A stretch of 64,000 bases of DNA from contig JAKUDP010000003.1 in the NCBI GenBank assembly GCA_022570795.1, forward strand, positions 682,001 to 746,000, written 5' to 3'. The notes under the pieces were generated by a model that saw nothing but the letters and a program-made list of their open reading frames with translations, was not told the DNA's origin and made no database searches. Of the stretch, positions 10,469-20,867 are shown piece after piece. Every line of letters begins with the position of its first letter. Position 1 is the first letter of the stretch. Origin of the DNA: Sphaerulina vaccinii. Lineage: Eukaryota; Ascomycota; Dothideomycetes; Mycosphaerellales; Mycosphaerellaceae. The translations under genes and the position numbers were made by a program.

Positions 10469-12252
10469 ATGGTTTTTTTGCGTGGTTGCGAGGGACCAAG
10501 TCACGGCGAAGTCGAGACTGGTCGTCCTGCGGCGACATCGCGCGACCTCATTGACGAAGAGGATGCACCACCAACAGGAACGAATTTTCTGGATCTACCC
10601 GACCATGTTCGCCATCGGATCTACAAGCTTGCGATATACGACCACGATAGGACTGCCGTTTTCTTGCCTCGTGCTGTGCCTCGTAAGGTCGAACCAGGCA
10701 TAGACGATGTCGACGTGACTCTTGACGATGTCTACGACTCCTCCACTCTAGATCAATGGAGAGAATTGAGACGAGTCAAGGTCCGCACCTTACCGCCCTC
10801 AAGCCCTAATATGGATGCGTCGACAATCCACAAACCATCAGACGACATCTTCAGGTGTTATGATGATGGTCCGTTCTTCCAGGACCTATACCGGCGCCAT
10901 TGGACCACGTTTGTCCGCCCAAAAGGCTCGGAACAATTACCTGCCACTGCCTCAGGGACTTTCGTCTTTCAGGCTGACGAGGCTAGCGATGCCGATGATG
11001 GCAGTGATGTTGACGATGATCTAGCCGCGGCGACGTTCGACATACTCGGACTGGCACCGGAGGTCGTGGCGACGTTGACGGATGATCAGATCTTGCAGGT
11101 CCTTGACGGAATCACACTGGATAATTTAAAGGATGTCACAGACAAGTTACCGGTCCCAGATGTGCCTCGCCAATCGCAGACCGCTGTACAGAGAGACAGG
11201 ACTCCTGACGATGAAAGGGAGTCGCTCGATACTGACCCAAACTGCTCATGCTGTGCAAGCTCTCCTGCCTCCTACGACACCTTGGATCACGATGAGGATG
11301 AAAGCAGCTTCGTGGACGTTCAACATGAGAGTGCATGCACTCAGGACTTAGTGATCAAGCAAGAGCCAGAAGGCAACGAGGAACTTGAATCCGTCGTGGG
11401 ATCCGCGGCGCAATCAGAACCAGCAGCGGACCCGCAACAAACCGAGTGTCCTGCTACAGGCTGTGACGATGTCGAATGCAACTTGTGCTGCGAGCTGGAT
11501 GTTAGAATAGGAAAGTGGGTGGATGATGACAGGAATGTCTTCACTTGTGGGGAGCACGACGACATTGATGACCTGGAGCACTTTGATGAAGAAGAACTTA
11601 TTGGCATTGGTTTACGAATCACAGGAGCCAGCTATTCTACTTGCATCCAAGGTATGTTTACTCCCACACGCTATGGACATTGACGTATTGACACGCGCCA
11701 GGAAATCCGACAGCAATGTCTGCCAGTATATTACCACAACAACTCCTTCTCGTGGCGTTTCCTCTGAATGGACTACCAACGCTCGTGCGAGCGGTTCAAA
11801 GCGTGGACAAAGTCGGTCAGCAACAAACAGCTGAAGCACATCACCAAAATAAGCTTCCAAGGTCGACATCTCGTCGAGGAAGGTATAGAGTACTCTGTCG
11901 ACATTGATCTCCTGGACGACTTCCCATTCTTCGCCATCCGGGTCTTCACGAACGAAGATGACAACTGGACCTTCGTCGCCGACGTGATCAACAACGATCT
12001 GACCGAATACTGTTGGCTCATGTCACAGGACGGGCAACGTCGGCTAAATCTCACTGGAGGCTTCATTGGTAAGCTGGCAAGCGCGTTTGTTCTAGGGATG
12101 CATCGGTGAGTGGTCTTGCACACATCTGGTCTACGAATCCATAATGACTGACTTGTGATAGTGATGCAAATGGTGGCATGGCTGATGGATCCGAGCAATG
12201 CAGACTGATCTTGAGTCCACTTCCCAATTGCCACGTTATCGTGCCTGGGTAG
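10469..12252 (+). pseudogene. 2EXR/F-box-like protein gene, frameshifted and with in-frame TGA
   Basis: The frame from 10469 encodes an N-terminal LDLPDHVRHRIYKLA motif typical of the large fungal 2EXR/F-box-like group, then a long acidic region. Near 11590 the coding signal moves by one base: the +1 frame carries a block ending PAILLASK, which splices at 11651 (GTATGT donor, intron 11652-11701) to EIRQQCLPVYYHNNSFSW, the family's usual middle motif. That exon then meets a TGA at 11765-11767, after which the same frame resumes (DYQRSCERFKAW) and continues through a second intron (12106-12161, GTGAGT...TAG) to a TAG at 12250-12252. Two independent lesions plus preserved introns suggest recent decay; an undetected intron near 11.5 kb could explain the shift but not the TGA. 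Such proteins are often ubiquitin-ligase adaptors or unknown. Confidence 0.6.
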
Positions 12253-13048
12253 TTTGCCTCGATCTGGATGTCTTTTCGTTCACTGGCAAAATAGTCACCT
12301 CGCTTCGCCTCGACCTTTGCTACTAGGAGACATGCCGGCAATAGGTCACTTGCGCGCATCGGCAGGTCGCATAAGACAACCGAATAATGAAGTCTTGCCA
12401 CAATTTGCATCACAAGACGAAGTATGGCTGTATTATGTGAGCTACGCATATGACTATTAGTCTCTTTAAGAATCTCGCAAGCCGGTGGTCCTGGACCCGA
12501 CTCTCTACACAACCATTCGAGGCTTCCAGCCGCAAACTCTTCTGAAGTACAGCCGACTAGATGCACGTGGGCTCAGGATACAGCTAGTTCATCTCCATCG
12601 TCCAGCCAACACTACGCACAGGAAGTTCCACCTGGTTCCGCTTGGAATGACAGGGCGGGGGCTGGAGAGGATGCAGTTTCGTGTCTGTCTCGCTATACCC
12701 GACTACCACCCAGCTTACGATCGTGCTCCTGAGCCAGTGTCAGATCAAGGACCAGGTTCAGGACATATGCATGTGAACGCAGCACGCAGAAACACACTCG
12801 CTCTAAACGATTATGACTCTCGACGAGCAAGTGTCTCCACGATGCGATCGACGTTGACCCTGTCACCGTTTTGACCTCAATGCAGTGGTCTATAATATCA
12901 TGGACATTAGGAACGGCATTAATACATCAATTCAACCAGCGGGTATCATTCAGTGCAATTCGTGCCTACATCAATATACAGTCGAAACGCCAGCATCCAG
13001 CCTAGACATACGAGACTTCCCGTCAGTCTTCCCACATCATTAGTCCTC
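12253..13048. other. Gene-free stretch
   Basis: Lies between the decayed F-box-like gene and the 3' end of the condensin gene. A 129-codon open frame at 12485-12874 shows no domain and no splice structure, so I leave it out. The segment near 12826-12890 is related to 10125-10190. Confidence 0.45.
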
Positions 13049-16000
13049 TCATCCATCAACGTCCATCATCTCGCTATCTTCATACTCCAATTGGATTCTC
13101 GTACCTTCTGCATCCGCAGGACCAAATGTCAAACCAGTCGTGGCGCCCAGAGTAGCATCCTTCAGATCCTGCTGAAGCTGCGTAACATCGGAATCTTGAT
13201 TCTCGTCTTCCTCTTCCTCGTCACCCAACTCAGTCGCATCGCCAACAGCAGGCGCGTGTGACACATCGCCCAACTCAGTCTCATCTGCGACTTCGCTCTG
13301 GTCTGGCAATTCAGTGGTGTCCAGAACAGTATCGCCGCCTCCTCGCTCATCAGTCATGACATCGTGCATCAGCTTGAGAAGGGCGGTCTGCAACTTCGTC
13401 AGGACATTCTTGCTTGTGGCATCTGTCGCAACCTTGGTATCGACAGCTTCTTGCAGCAGCTCAAGGACGCTCTTCAGCCGCTCGTCATCACACCCACCAG
13501 CTGGAAGATGCAGCTTGTTTAGCATGCTGAACAAGAGTTTCTTCTCGTCCTTGTTGAGCTGGGAAGTCACAAGTCGATCAAGAATGCTTTCGGCCAGGAT
13601 GAAATGTGTTTCGCCAGCTCCGCTCTTGACGGAGCTATCTCCAACCGCATCTGAGAAGCCTACGATCTTACGAGGATCAGTCCAGTCGAGCAGCATGTTT
13701 GTGATTTGTGTCATGGAGACCATCTGGTCAGAGCCAGCAGCAGCCACATCTTCGTCATCGTCATCCTCGAAGGCCTTCCGAAGTGTCTGCAGTTTGGTGA
13801 TGGCGCCTGTTGTGATCTCGGCCATGCGCACAGCATTCTCGGCACGAGAGTGGCAGTAGACGGGGAAGAAGTAGCTCAAGCTCTGGCGAAGCTGGGCATT
13901 TGCAACGCTGTCAGGGTCGAAGTATGTGACAACGAGCTGCTTGAGGAGATCGGCATCTGTAACGAGTCGAGACAGCATAGCTTTTGACAGTGCAGTGGCG
14001 CCTATCGATTGCACTTCTGAATCTCCAGACTTCAGAGAAGATTTGAAAGCCTTCAGAACCGGTTTCATGGCCTCGTTCGCCTCTTCTTCGCCACCGGTGC
14101 CCGTAATTGGTGCAAGTAAAGTGGGATGCACGATGAGGATGTCGGTGATGATCTGTATCGCAATGGCCTGCAGTGCTGGGTGACCTTTTGTGAAGCAGTG
14201 AATGAAGAGCGTCAGGTTCTCTTCCGCCAGGTTCTTGCCGAGTAGACAGCACAGCCCCAAGCAGATTAGTCCTCGCTCTCTGATAGGGGCTTCTTGACTT
14301 CTGACAGCGGGCACGACCAAGTTGTTAAGCATGGTCACGAGGTGCACATTCTCCTCCAGATCGCCTTGCACGTTCTGCAGCATACACAGTGCAATGTGCA
14401 GGCACTTCATGTTGACCATGATTTCCCGAATCGCCTTTTCCTCTGCATCTTCTGGATTCTCTTCGGCCTGTTTCTTCTTCCTGGCTTTCTTCTGCGCAAC
14501 CATTACAGTGTCGTCACCCTCATCAAGCTGTTCAGTTGCAGAGTGAAAGCTGTCTGCAGTGCTGTCGGCATCAGCATCGTCCTCACCCATGATAGTATCA
14601 TGAACTTCGGCAATGGCTTCAAGGACGACACTGCAGAACTCGCGTTCTCCTTTCGAATCTTCGCCGCAGACGAGCCGGAGCACTTCAACAACAAGTCTGG
14701 TCACTTCTTCAGGCAGATCTGCAAGTGCAAGCGCAGATCTCATCAGCACGGAGATCTTTCGACGTCCGACCTCATCGCTGTAGTCAAAAGTCAGAGCCAT
14801 GTGCAGCATCTGCTCCACAATGAACTCGCAGTGTGCCAGCTCGCCATCATCCGCCTCCTCGTCTTCCTCTGTCACCGACGCGATTGTGGCCTGGACAAGC
14901 TTCTTGATCTCGCGTTCGAGCAGAAACCCAAACTTGGTGACTTCGGGCAGCTTCTCTTCAGCCAACTCCGCCAGTGGTCGTGGCCCGACATAGTCTGTTG
15001 TTGTGCGGCAGTACTGATTGAACGTCCTGGCCACGAATGCAAGCTCAGGTGAAAGGTCGTCCCAGAAGCTATCAGGAAATGAGACATAGTCGACATAATC
15101 GGGTCGCCCTCTCCAGAACTCGTCCATGGCTATAAGCGCAATGCCACCCTCGCCTCCACTGTTCACAACATCAATTCGCTCGAGCAGTTCCAGCAATGCG
15201 TCGAGTGATGGCACTGCTGCCTTGTCCTTTTGTGCTTCTCCGTCCTCCTCCTGTTCAGCTGCTTGTGCGGCAGGTAAGGCTGCACAGTCCTCGATCCAGC
15301 GTTCACAGAAGAGTTTCGCGGTGGCCTTGCGTACGTTATCGTCACGATCTCTCAGCCCCCATCTGAGGAGCTTCTCTCGATGTGTCAGGCTCAAGTGTCG
15401 AAAGTCTCCTAGAGCCGGTAGCAAGCGTCCATACAGTGCTTTCCGTGTAGTAGCGTCAGCGTCTCTTGCCCTTTCCAGCAGGAATGGCAGTACCTCTTTC
15501 GTAAGTGGTAGATTGAGTAGCAAGTTTCGCCTCACTTCAGCAGATGGATCGTGTTGTAGCACGTTCAACAGCTTGTTCAACACCGTCTTGCCACCTATGT
15601 CTTCGTCCGAGTCTGAATCTTGGTCGTCTTCATCCTCATCCACGTCTGCTGCGAGTCTGCCCAGCCCGTAAACAGCTTGTAGCCTGACGGATGCCTCTTT
15701 ATCGTGTATCCTCTTCAACAGCTCTTGTCGTAATTGGTGGAACAGGCTATCATCCAAAGTGTCCAGGCTGTTAATAATGTGGCTCGTAAGTTGTGTCGCT
15801 CGGAATCGAATCTCCTTTGACTTCGTCTTCATCAACAGCATCGTAGTCTTCAAAATCTCTGTCGCGAGCCTGCTTGTCGGCGTTTCTGGCAGAACTCCAT
15901 CCTCCGCATCTTCGTCTGACTGTGCAATCTCATTGTCCTTGCCTGCGGCGACGTTCAAGAAAGTGCCCAAGAAGCGTACGACCCGATCACCAACAGACTC

Positions 16001-16342
16001 GGACTTCTTTACAGGCAGGATTCGAAGCACGCATCGCACGACTTCCCGGTTGAAGTCCTCCTCATCGAAGTCGTCGCTTTGCTTTCCCTTTTTGTTGCTG
16101 ACCGGTTCATAACAGCATGCTTCTTGTACTTTGCGCAGTGAGATAATGGCTTTTCGGTGTGCAGCAGTCGACTTTTGCGCGTCTGCAAACACGATACACA
16201 CGGCGCGTCGTAGTGAACTGTCTTCACCCTCATCTGGTATTTCTGGTGCAGGCGAGCTATTTCGGATCGATCGTGTTGATGCCTTGGAGGAGACTGTACG
16301 ACGCGAAGTGCGCGCGCCTCCACTGGCTACTCGTCCGGGCAT
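13049..16342 (-). CDS. CND3: Condensin complex subunit 3 (Ycg1/Cnd3/CAP-G)
   Basis: A single-exon gene of 1,097 residues, the usual size of fungal CAP-G proteins. After a basic Ser/Arg N-terminus come HEAT repeats (visible copies include KRIHDKEASVRLQAVYGLGRL near 215, NVLQHDPSAEVRRNLLLNLPL near 260 and LRWGLRDRDDNVRKATAKLFCERW near 330). The second half has the nuclear condensin Cnd3 C-terminal region (EDAEEKAIREIMVNMKCLHIALCMLQNVQGDLEEN) with long acidic linkers and an acidic tail. The protein forms, with Brn1/CAP-H, the HEAT-kleisin module that binds DNA and lets condensin compact mitotic chromosomes. It is divergent from the cysteine synthase gene, with 171 bp between start codons. Identification is strong. 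Confidence 0.93.
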   Translation of the reverse strand: MPGRVASGGARTSRRTVSSKASTRSIRNSSPAPEIPDEGEDSSLRRAVCIVFADAQKSTAAHRKAIISLRKVQEACCYEPVSNKKGKQSDDFDEEDFNREVVRCVLRILPVKKSESVGDRVVRFLGTFLNVAAGKDNEIAQSDEDAEDGVLPETPTSRLATEILKTTMLLMKTKSKEIRFRATQLTSHIINSLDTLDDSLFHQLRQELLKRIHDKEASVRLQAVYGLGRLAADVDEDEDDQDSDSDEDIGGKTVLNKLLNVLQHDPSAEVRRNLLLNLPLTKEVLPFLLERARDADATTRKALYGRLLPALGDFRHLSLTHREKLLRWGLRDRDDNVRKATAKLFCERWIEDCAALPAAQAAEQEEDGEAQKDKAAVPSLDALLELLERIDVVNSGGEGGIALIAMDEFWRGRPDYVDYVSFPDSFWDDLSPELAFVARTFNQYCRTTTDYVGPRPLAELAEEKLPEVTKFGFLLEREIKKLVQATIASVTEEDEEADDGELAHCEFIVEQMLHMALTFDYSDEVGRRKISVLMRSALALADLPEEVTRLVVEVLRLVCGEDSKGEREFCSVVLEAIAEVHDTIMGEDDADADSTADSFHSATEQLDEGDDTVMVAQKKARKKKQAEENPEDAEEKAIREIMVNMKCLHIALCMLQNVQGDLEENVHLVTMLNNLVVPAVRSQEAPIRERGLICLGLCCLLGKNLAEENLTLFIHCFTKGHPALQAIAIQIITDILIVHPTLLAPITGTGGEEEANEAMKPVLKAFKSSLKSGDSEVQSIGATALSKAMLSRLVTDADLLKQLVVTYFDPDSVANAQLRQSLSYFFPVYCHSRAENAVRMAEITTGAITKLQTLRKAFEDDDDEDVAAAGSDQMVSMTQITNMLLDWTDPRKIVGFSDAVGDSSVKSGAGETHFILAESILDRLVTSQLNKDEKKLLFSMLNKLHLPAGGCDDERLKSVLELLQEAVDTKVATDATSKNVLTKLQTALLKLMHDVMTDERGGGDTVLDTTELPDQSEVADETELGDVSHAPAVGDATELGDEEEEDENQDSDVTQLQQDLKDATLGATTGLTFGPADAEGTRIQLEYEDSEMMDVDG

Positions 16343-16513
16343 TGTGGCGTGTGTATGTTGCTGAGATCGTGGTTGTCAGCCTGTTGATAGAGTGTTTGCA
16401 GACTGTAAACAAAACCGCGGAATCGTTCCGAAAATGACGAGCGGTTGACTTTCTGTCGTGCAGCTTCACTTGGTCTCGATCTTCACGATTCTTGTGTCGC
16501 ATCCTTCTTCATC

Positions 16514-17743
16514 ATGTTCGCGCGAACAGCAGTGAGAGCTGTAACGAAGCCAACAGCACTCAGATCAGTACGCACGGCAGTCACGATAGCTCCTTCCGCA
16601 TCAGAAGTACACGCCATGAACCCTCACGGATTGGAAATCTCGAAGGCGCAAGGAATTGCAAAGAATGGCCTCGTTTCTGGTACGTTACCATATTGTTGTT
16701 GTGAGAGCACTGTATAGATGCTGAGACTGATACATAGTTTCTCAGCAATCGGCAACACTCCTCTCATTCGACTGAACAAGATCTCTGAGCAGACAGGATG
16801 TGAAGTACTCGGCAAGGCAGAGTTCCAAAACCCAGGTGGCTCCGTAAAAGATCGTGCAGCATTGTTCGTAGTGCAGGATGCCGAAGAAAAGGGACTGCTG
16901 AAGCCTGGCGGCACAGTAGTGGAAGGAACGGCTGGAAACACTGGTATCGGGCTGGCCCACGTCTGCAGATCGAAAGGATATAAGCTGGTCATTTACATGC
17001 CAAACACACAATCGCAAGGGAAGATCGATTTGTTGAGACTGCTCGGAGCTGAGGTCTACCCTGTCCCAGCTGTCGCATTCGACAACCCAGAGAACTACAA
17101 CCACCAAGCGAAGAGACATGCCGAGCGATTAGACAACGCTGTTTGGACCAACCAATTCGACAACACTGCCAACCGACAAGCACACATTGAAACTACTGGA
17201 CCAGAAATCTGGGCTCAGACGAAGGGCAAGATTGATGCATTCACCTGCGCATCAGGGACTGCTGGCACAATCGCAGGCTGCACGCGCTATCTCAAGACCA
17301 TCTCTGAGGGTCGCGTAAAGTGCTATATTGCCGATCCTCCTGGGTCCGTCCTCTACACCTACGTGACGTCGGGCGGGAAGCTCGTTGACCGCAGTGGCTC
17401 CTCTATCACAGAAGGTATTGGTCAAGGCCGCGTCACGGATAACTTGAAGCCAGATATTGATCTCCTGGACGGCGCTCTTCACATCTCTGATGAGAAGAGT
17501 ATCGAAATGGTTTACAGATGCTTGGACGAAGAAGGCCTGTATCTTGGTGCCTCCTCTGCTTTGAACGTGGCAGCAGCAAGAGATCTCGCAGAGAAGCTTG
17601 GTCCTGGCAACACTGTTGTGACCATCCTTTGTGATGGCGCATACAGATATGCCGACAGGCTGTTCAGCAAGAAATGGCTCGAGACCAAGAAGCTCACTGG
17701 TGCTGTGCCTGAGCACTTGAAGAAGTACATTGTGTTAGAATAG
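16514..17743 (+). CDS. Cysteine synthase / O-acetylserine sulfhydrylase, PLP-dependent, likely mitochondrial
   Basis: Exons 16514-16679 and 16746-17743 join by a 66-nt intron (donor GTACGT, acceptor CTCAG), giving 387 residues. Using an earlier AG (16736) would break the SAIGNTPLIRL motif that the chosen splice restores. The first 50 residues are Arg/Thr/Ala rich without acidic residues until near the end, a likely mitochondrial presequence. The fold-type II PLP enzyme follows: the Schiff-base lysine is K90 in NPGGSVKDRAA, the substrate loop GTAGNTG is at 116-122, and a SGTAGTIAGCTRYL glycine loop binds the cofactor phosphate. The enzyme makes cysteine from O-acetylserine (or O-acetylhomoserine-derived donors) and sulfide. 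A cystathionine beta-synthase role is unlikely because no CBS or heme region is present. Confidence 0.92.
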
Positions 17744-17804
17744 GCAAGTATAGATTTACTGTTCTAGCAGAACACCCATCTCTTCCATGCAATCATCTTA
17801 CACT

Positions 17805-18539
17805 TCACGCCCAAGGATTCTTCACCACTGCAGTCGCTGCAGGTCCGACACCCTCAACCTGACCAAACACCATTATCGCATCGATCACAGCACCCTCTCC
17901 GAAAGTGTTCAACCAATCCTTCTCGACCGATCGAACTGTTACTGAAGGCGTCTCAGATTCGAAGTCCACAGAGTCCAGGGGCCCAACCTCAGCATCTGTA
18001 TAGTCGGTGAACGCGAACTCGTACTTCTGCTCTGGCTCCGGCTGGACAAAGTCACGCGAAGTAAACGTCCCACCAGAGTACCCACCAGCATTGATCCCCC
18101 CGATCGGCATAACCCAGTACTCTCCACGAACTGCAGCAGTGCTATTCGATGTCTCGCCCAGATAGTGAGTGGATACACTCGCGTGAACTTCGTACTTGCT
18201 ACGCCAGCAGATGTCGGCGCAGACTTCGAAGCCTGGGTAACCTGAAGGAGGCGGAGAAGTGTCCCACGAATTGTGACCGGTATATCCGGGCGGTACTGGA
18301 TATGAGGAGATCTCGGCGACATTCACGCATTCGGTATGTTGTTTGATGTGTCTGCCTCGGCATTTGTGGTTTTGTGGATGGTCCTTGAAAGGTGTATGAG
18401 GGCTTGAGTCTTGGATTTCGCGAAGAATGAGTGTGTCTGGTACTGGTTTGATGTTGTCAACTGCCTGAGGGAGACATTGTCCGCGTAAGAAGAACGTGAA
18501 GGCGGCGAGTACGAAGCTCAGCATCGTGGATTGGATCAT
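17805..18539 (-). CDS. Secreted cysteine-containing protein, unknown family
   Basis: A single exon encodes 244 residues. The N-terminus (hydrophobic stretch LSFVLAAFTFFL at 8-19, then RGQC) is a clear signal peptide, likely cut near residue 22-23. The mature part has cysteines at 60, 71, 107 and 111 (C22 is at the cleavage site), a Pro/Tyr/Ser-rich middle and several Trp/Tyr residues; there is no membrane segment or GPI-type tail. I do not recognise a family. Size, secretion and few cysteines fit a candidate apoplastic or effector-like protein, but that is inference. It sits 61 bp from the 3' end of the convergent cysteine synthase gene and next to a second, broken, small secreted-protein gene. 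Confidence 0.7.
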   Translation of the reverse strand: MIQSTMLSFVLAAFTFFLRGQCLPQAVDNIKPVPDTLILREIQDSSPHTPFKDHPQNHKCRGRHIKQHTECVNVAEISSYPVPPGYTGHNSWDTSPPPSGYPGFEVCADICWRSKYEVHASVSTHYLGETSNSTAAVRGEYWVMPIGGINAGGYSGGTFTSRDFVQPEPEQKYEFAFTDYTDAEVGPLDSVDFESETPSVTVRSVEKDWLNTFGEGAVIDAIMVFGQVEGVGPAATAVVKNPWA

Positions 18540-18837
18540 GTTGGCAGGAAGATCTGCTTATGTGACCTCCGAAATTGAGAAGAGCTTAAGTATGTTACCA
18601 TACAGTCAGCGCTCTAGTTCGGCTGACTCTGCGCCACCACATACATTCCGAGTGTCGCTCATAGCCGCTCGCGAGCGCCATCAGAAGTGAAACAACAGTG
18701 GAGAGGTTGCATACGGTATGGCCATATCAAGCAACTGCCAAGAAAGTTCCACATTCTTTACTACATTGCCTCGTATCTCATATCCACTCTCAGCTCTCCT
18801 CTTCACGTACAAAGCTCCCCTTCCCTCCCCTACCGAC

Positions 18838-19304
18838 CTAGCCATGAGTCTGACACCAATAATCCGCATCAATATCAGTCGTATCAAACTCCAACGTCGC
18901 AGTGCCAGGCGGATAATCCCCACTAATCTGATAAGTATGCGGACTAGTTTGACCTCTCGCACACAAACACGTAGCTTTTCCTCCTACGACTTTCCCTCTG
19001 CTGGTGAAAGTGGGTCCCCAGTTCGTTAGCTCTTTTCCGCCGATGCCTTGGCAAGCTTGTAAGAGCCATTTGTCGATACGTTCTTCATCGCAGTTGTCTT
19101 GAGGAGTGCAGCTGTACTTGAATCCTGCGATGAGTTGGTCGTCAGATTGTGAAGATGATGGGAGGATACTAGGATACGCACGGCCAGGCTTGTTGGGACA
19201 TTATGCGAGAGCCAAGGGCAGGAGAGCGAGGAGTGCTGGTAATGGGTATTCTGTACACAATCAGTAGCGCGCTAAAGGTACGAGGGTCATGCCAACTGAC
19301 TCAT
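18838..19304 (-). pseudogene. Small secreted cysteine-rich protein gene interrupted by TAA after the signal peptide
   Basis: Three short exons fit: 19304-19301 (ATGA only, donor GTCAGT), 19250-19182 (donor GTGCGT) and 19124-18838 (acceptor CGCAG). Exon 2 encodes a strong hydrophobic signal-peptide core (PLPALLALLPLALA). The same frame then meets TAA at 19203-19201, resumes with CPNKPG, and continues in exon 3 for 95 codons to TAG at 18838-18840 with at least six cysteines (motifs YSCTPQDNC, QACQGIGG, ATCLCARG and DYWCQTHG). Coding-like sequence on both sides of one stop suggests a recent nonsense change exactly at the predicted signal-peptidase region. The four-base first exon is unusual and less certain than the other two. 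Function unknown; candidate effector-like family. Confidence 0.55.
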
Positions 19305-20047
19305 AGTGGCAGTGCTAAGCTGGTGTTGCAGTGTTCGTTGGTAGAGACTGGCGAACCTCGAAAGCATGTCTGGCTATATATGTCGCTCTCGAGAACAGTG
19401 CTTCGCATGATTGCGAGAGATTTTGCATCTAGATGTCTGATCTGGAATGATCTGCGGCGCCGGTGATGGAGGTTTCGCGCTCTGTGTGTTCGGTGATTCA
19501 TTATGGGATTGTAATGTATCTGTTTGATCAGCGATAGCAGGACTTGGTATTTGTTCGTCTTCTTGGCTGAATCTGTCTCAGTACAGGATCGAGATGGCTC
19601 AGCGTGGTGGCTTGCAGTGAGGAACCAGACGCCAGCAACTTGTGCTCTTCAGGTAGAAGCATCTCTTCTATGAGCAGCATAAGCAGCAACCAAGATATTG
19701 CACATCTAGACACGACCCGCAGAGAGACAGAAGTAAGCCTCGGAAGGATCCGACGTTTGGTCGCCCATCATGAGGATGGCTTGTCGTATAATCACGACTA
19801 GTTCGCTGTTGGCGAGCTGTAGAAGTACCATATCGTCCGAACTCAGACCTGCACGCCACCATCACGCCAAGAGCCGATTGAACACCGGCTATTGTGTAGC
19901 TTGCCATGCGGCCGCGCTTCAAGCTACGTGCGTAATCAAGCGCCTGTTGAAACGAAGTTTGTCTTGCTGAACACAACTTCCCGACGACATATCCTGCCCA
20001 ATGAGTCTTGTCATGCTCTTCACTCTTTATTCTCGGATCTCGCAAGT
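19305..20047. other. Gene-free stretch
   Basis: Upstream of the broken secreted-protein gene and downstream of the C2H2 gene. Several open frames of 60-125 codons lack splice logic or motifs. Nothing is annotated. Confidence 0.4.
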
Positions 20048-20778
20048 TTATTCGTCGATCTCTTTCCTCCGGCTCTCGAGATCAGGCAGCTGCTGACTCA
20101 TTGCAGTCGTGAGGGAGAGGAGGGTTTCATTCTGTTGACGCTCGCGCTGTAGTGCCATCTTCTCTCGCTCATTGTGAGCTCGTTAAGATTGTCGCTCTCG
20201 TGCAATATGTTTCTCTTGACGGTCTGCTTCCTCGCTTTTCGCTTGCTCTAGCATAAGACGGAATCGTATCATCTGAGTCTGTGGAGTGTTCGGGTGTTCC
20301 TCGAGCTGATGAGCTTGCAACTCAACCTTTGTGGCGAATTTCGTCTGGCAGCCTCCGACTCCGCAGTGCTCATTTCTGTCGAGCTGCCTCTCATGCGCTG
20401 CATCCGTATGTGTCTTGAGATGCTCGGCTGTTGTGAAGGCAATACGTGTTTCACTGTTCTTACAAATGACGCATACGTGTTCGTGCGGCAATGCTGAATG
20501 AGCTGAAGATGTGGCCTGGTCCTTGGGATGCAATGTATGCAGATCGCCAGGAGGATGAGCGCTCTCCGTGTGCGCAGCGAGCTCCGCCAAATCACGGCAT
20601 CGAAGCTGGCACACGCTGCATGATGGCAGCTCGCTCTCGTCTGAGTCGTCGCTGCGGTATTCTTGGTCGGTCGAGTCTGGCTGCCAAGGGTTAGCTCAGT
20701 ATCCATGTTTGGCTTGTCATTTCACACTCTCTCTGCAGTTACATCTGGCTGCACTTGGCGCGATATATCGACACCCAT
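20048..20778 (-). CDS. Three-finger C2H2 zinc-finger protein, with an early in-frame TAA
   Basis: Exon 1 (20778-20743, 12 codons) joins exon 2 from 20680 across a 62-nt intron (donor GTAACT, branch GCTAAC, acceptor GGCAG) in phase 0. The acidic start of exon 2 leads into three C2H2 fingers: CSVC...H-x4-H, CVIC...H-x4-H and C-x4-C...H-x4-H (GVGGCQTKF). A charged helical region follows and ends at TAA 20185-20183, giving 177 residues. Beyond this stop the same frame runs 44 more codons of equally charged, coiled-coil-like sequence (motifs NEREKMALQRERQQNE and DLESRRKEIDE) to TAA at 20050-20048. So the ancestral protein probably had about 222 residues and the first TAA is a C-to-T type lesion in a non-finger tail. 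The shorter form may still work. Role in transcription is inference. Confidence 0.65.
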
Positions 20779-20867
20779 CGCGTCTTGCTGCTATCGTTGC
20801 TTAGGTCAATGTCGCAGTCTGTAGTTGAAGGGCGGTGAAGAGGCTGGAAAGAGTGACAGGAGCGGAA

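Noticed and set aside
12485..12874. A 129-codon plus-strand open frame
   Set aside because: No motif, no splice structure, low-complexity codon pattern, and it lies in repeat-like intergenic DNA.
20048..20185. A 42-nt intron that would skip the TAA in the C2H2 gene
   Set aside because: The branch-like TTAAC would sit only a few bases from the acceptor and the donor is poor, so splicing is implausible.
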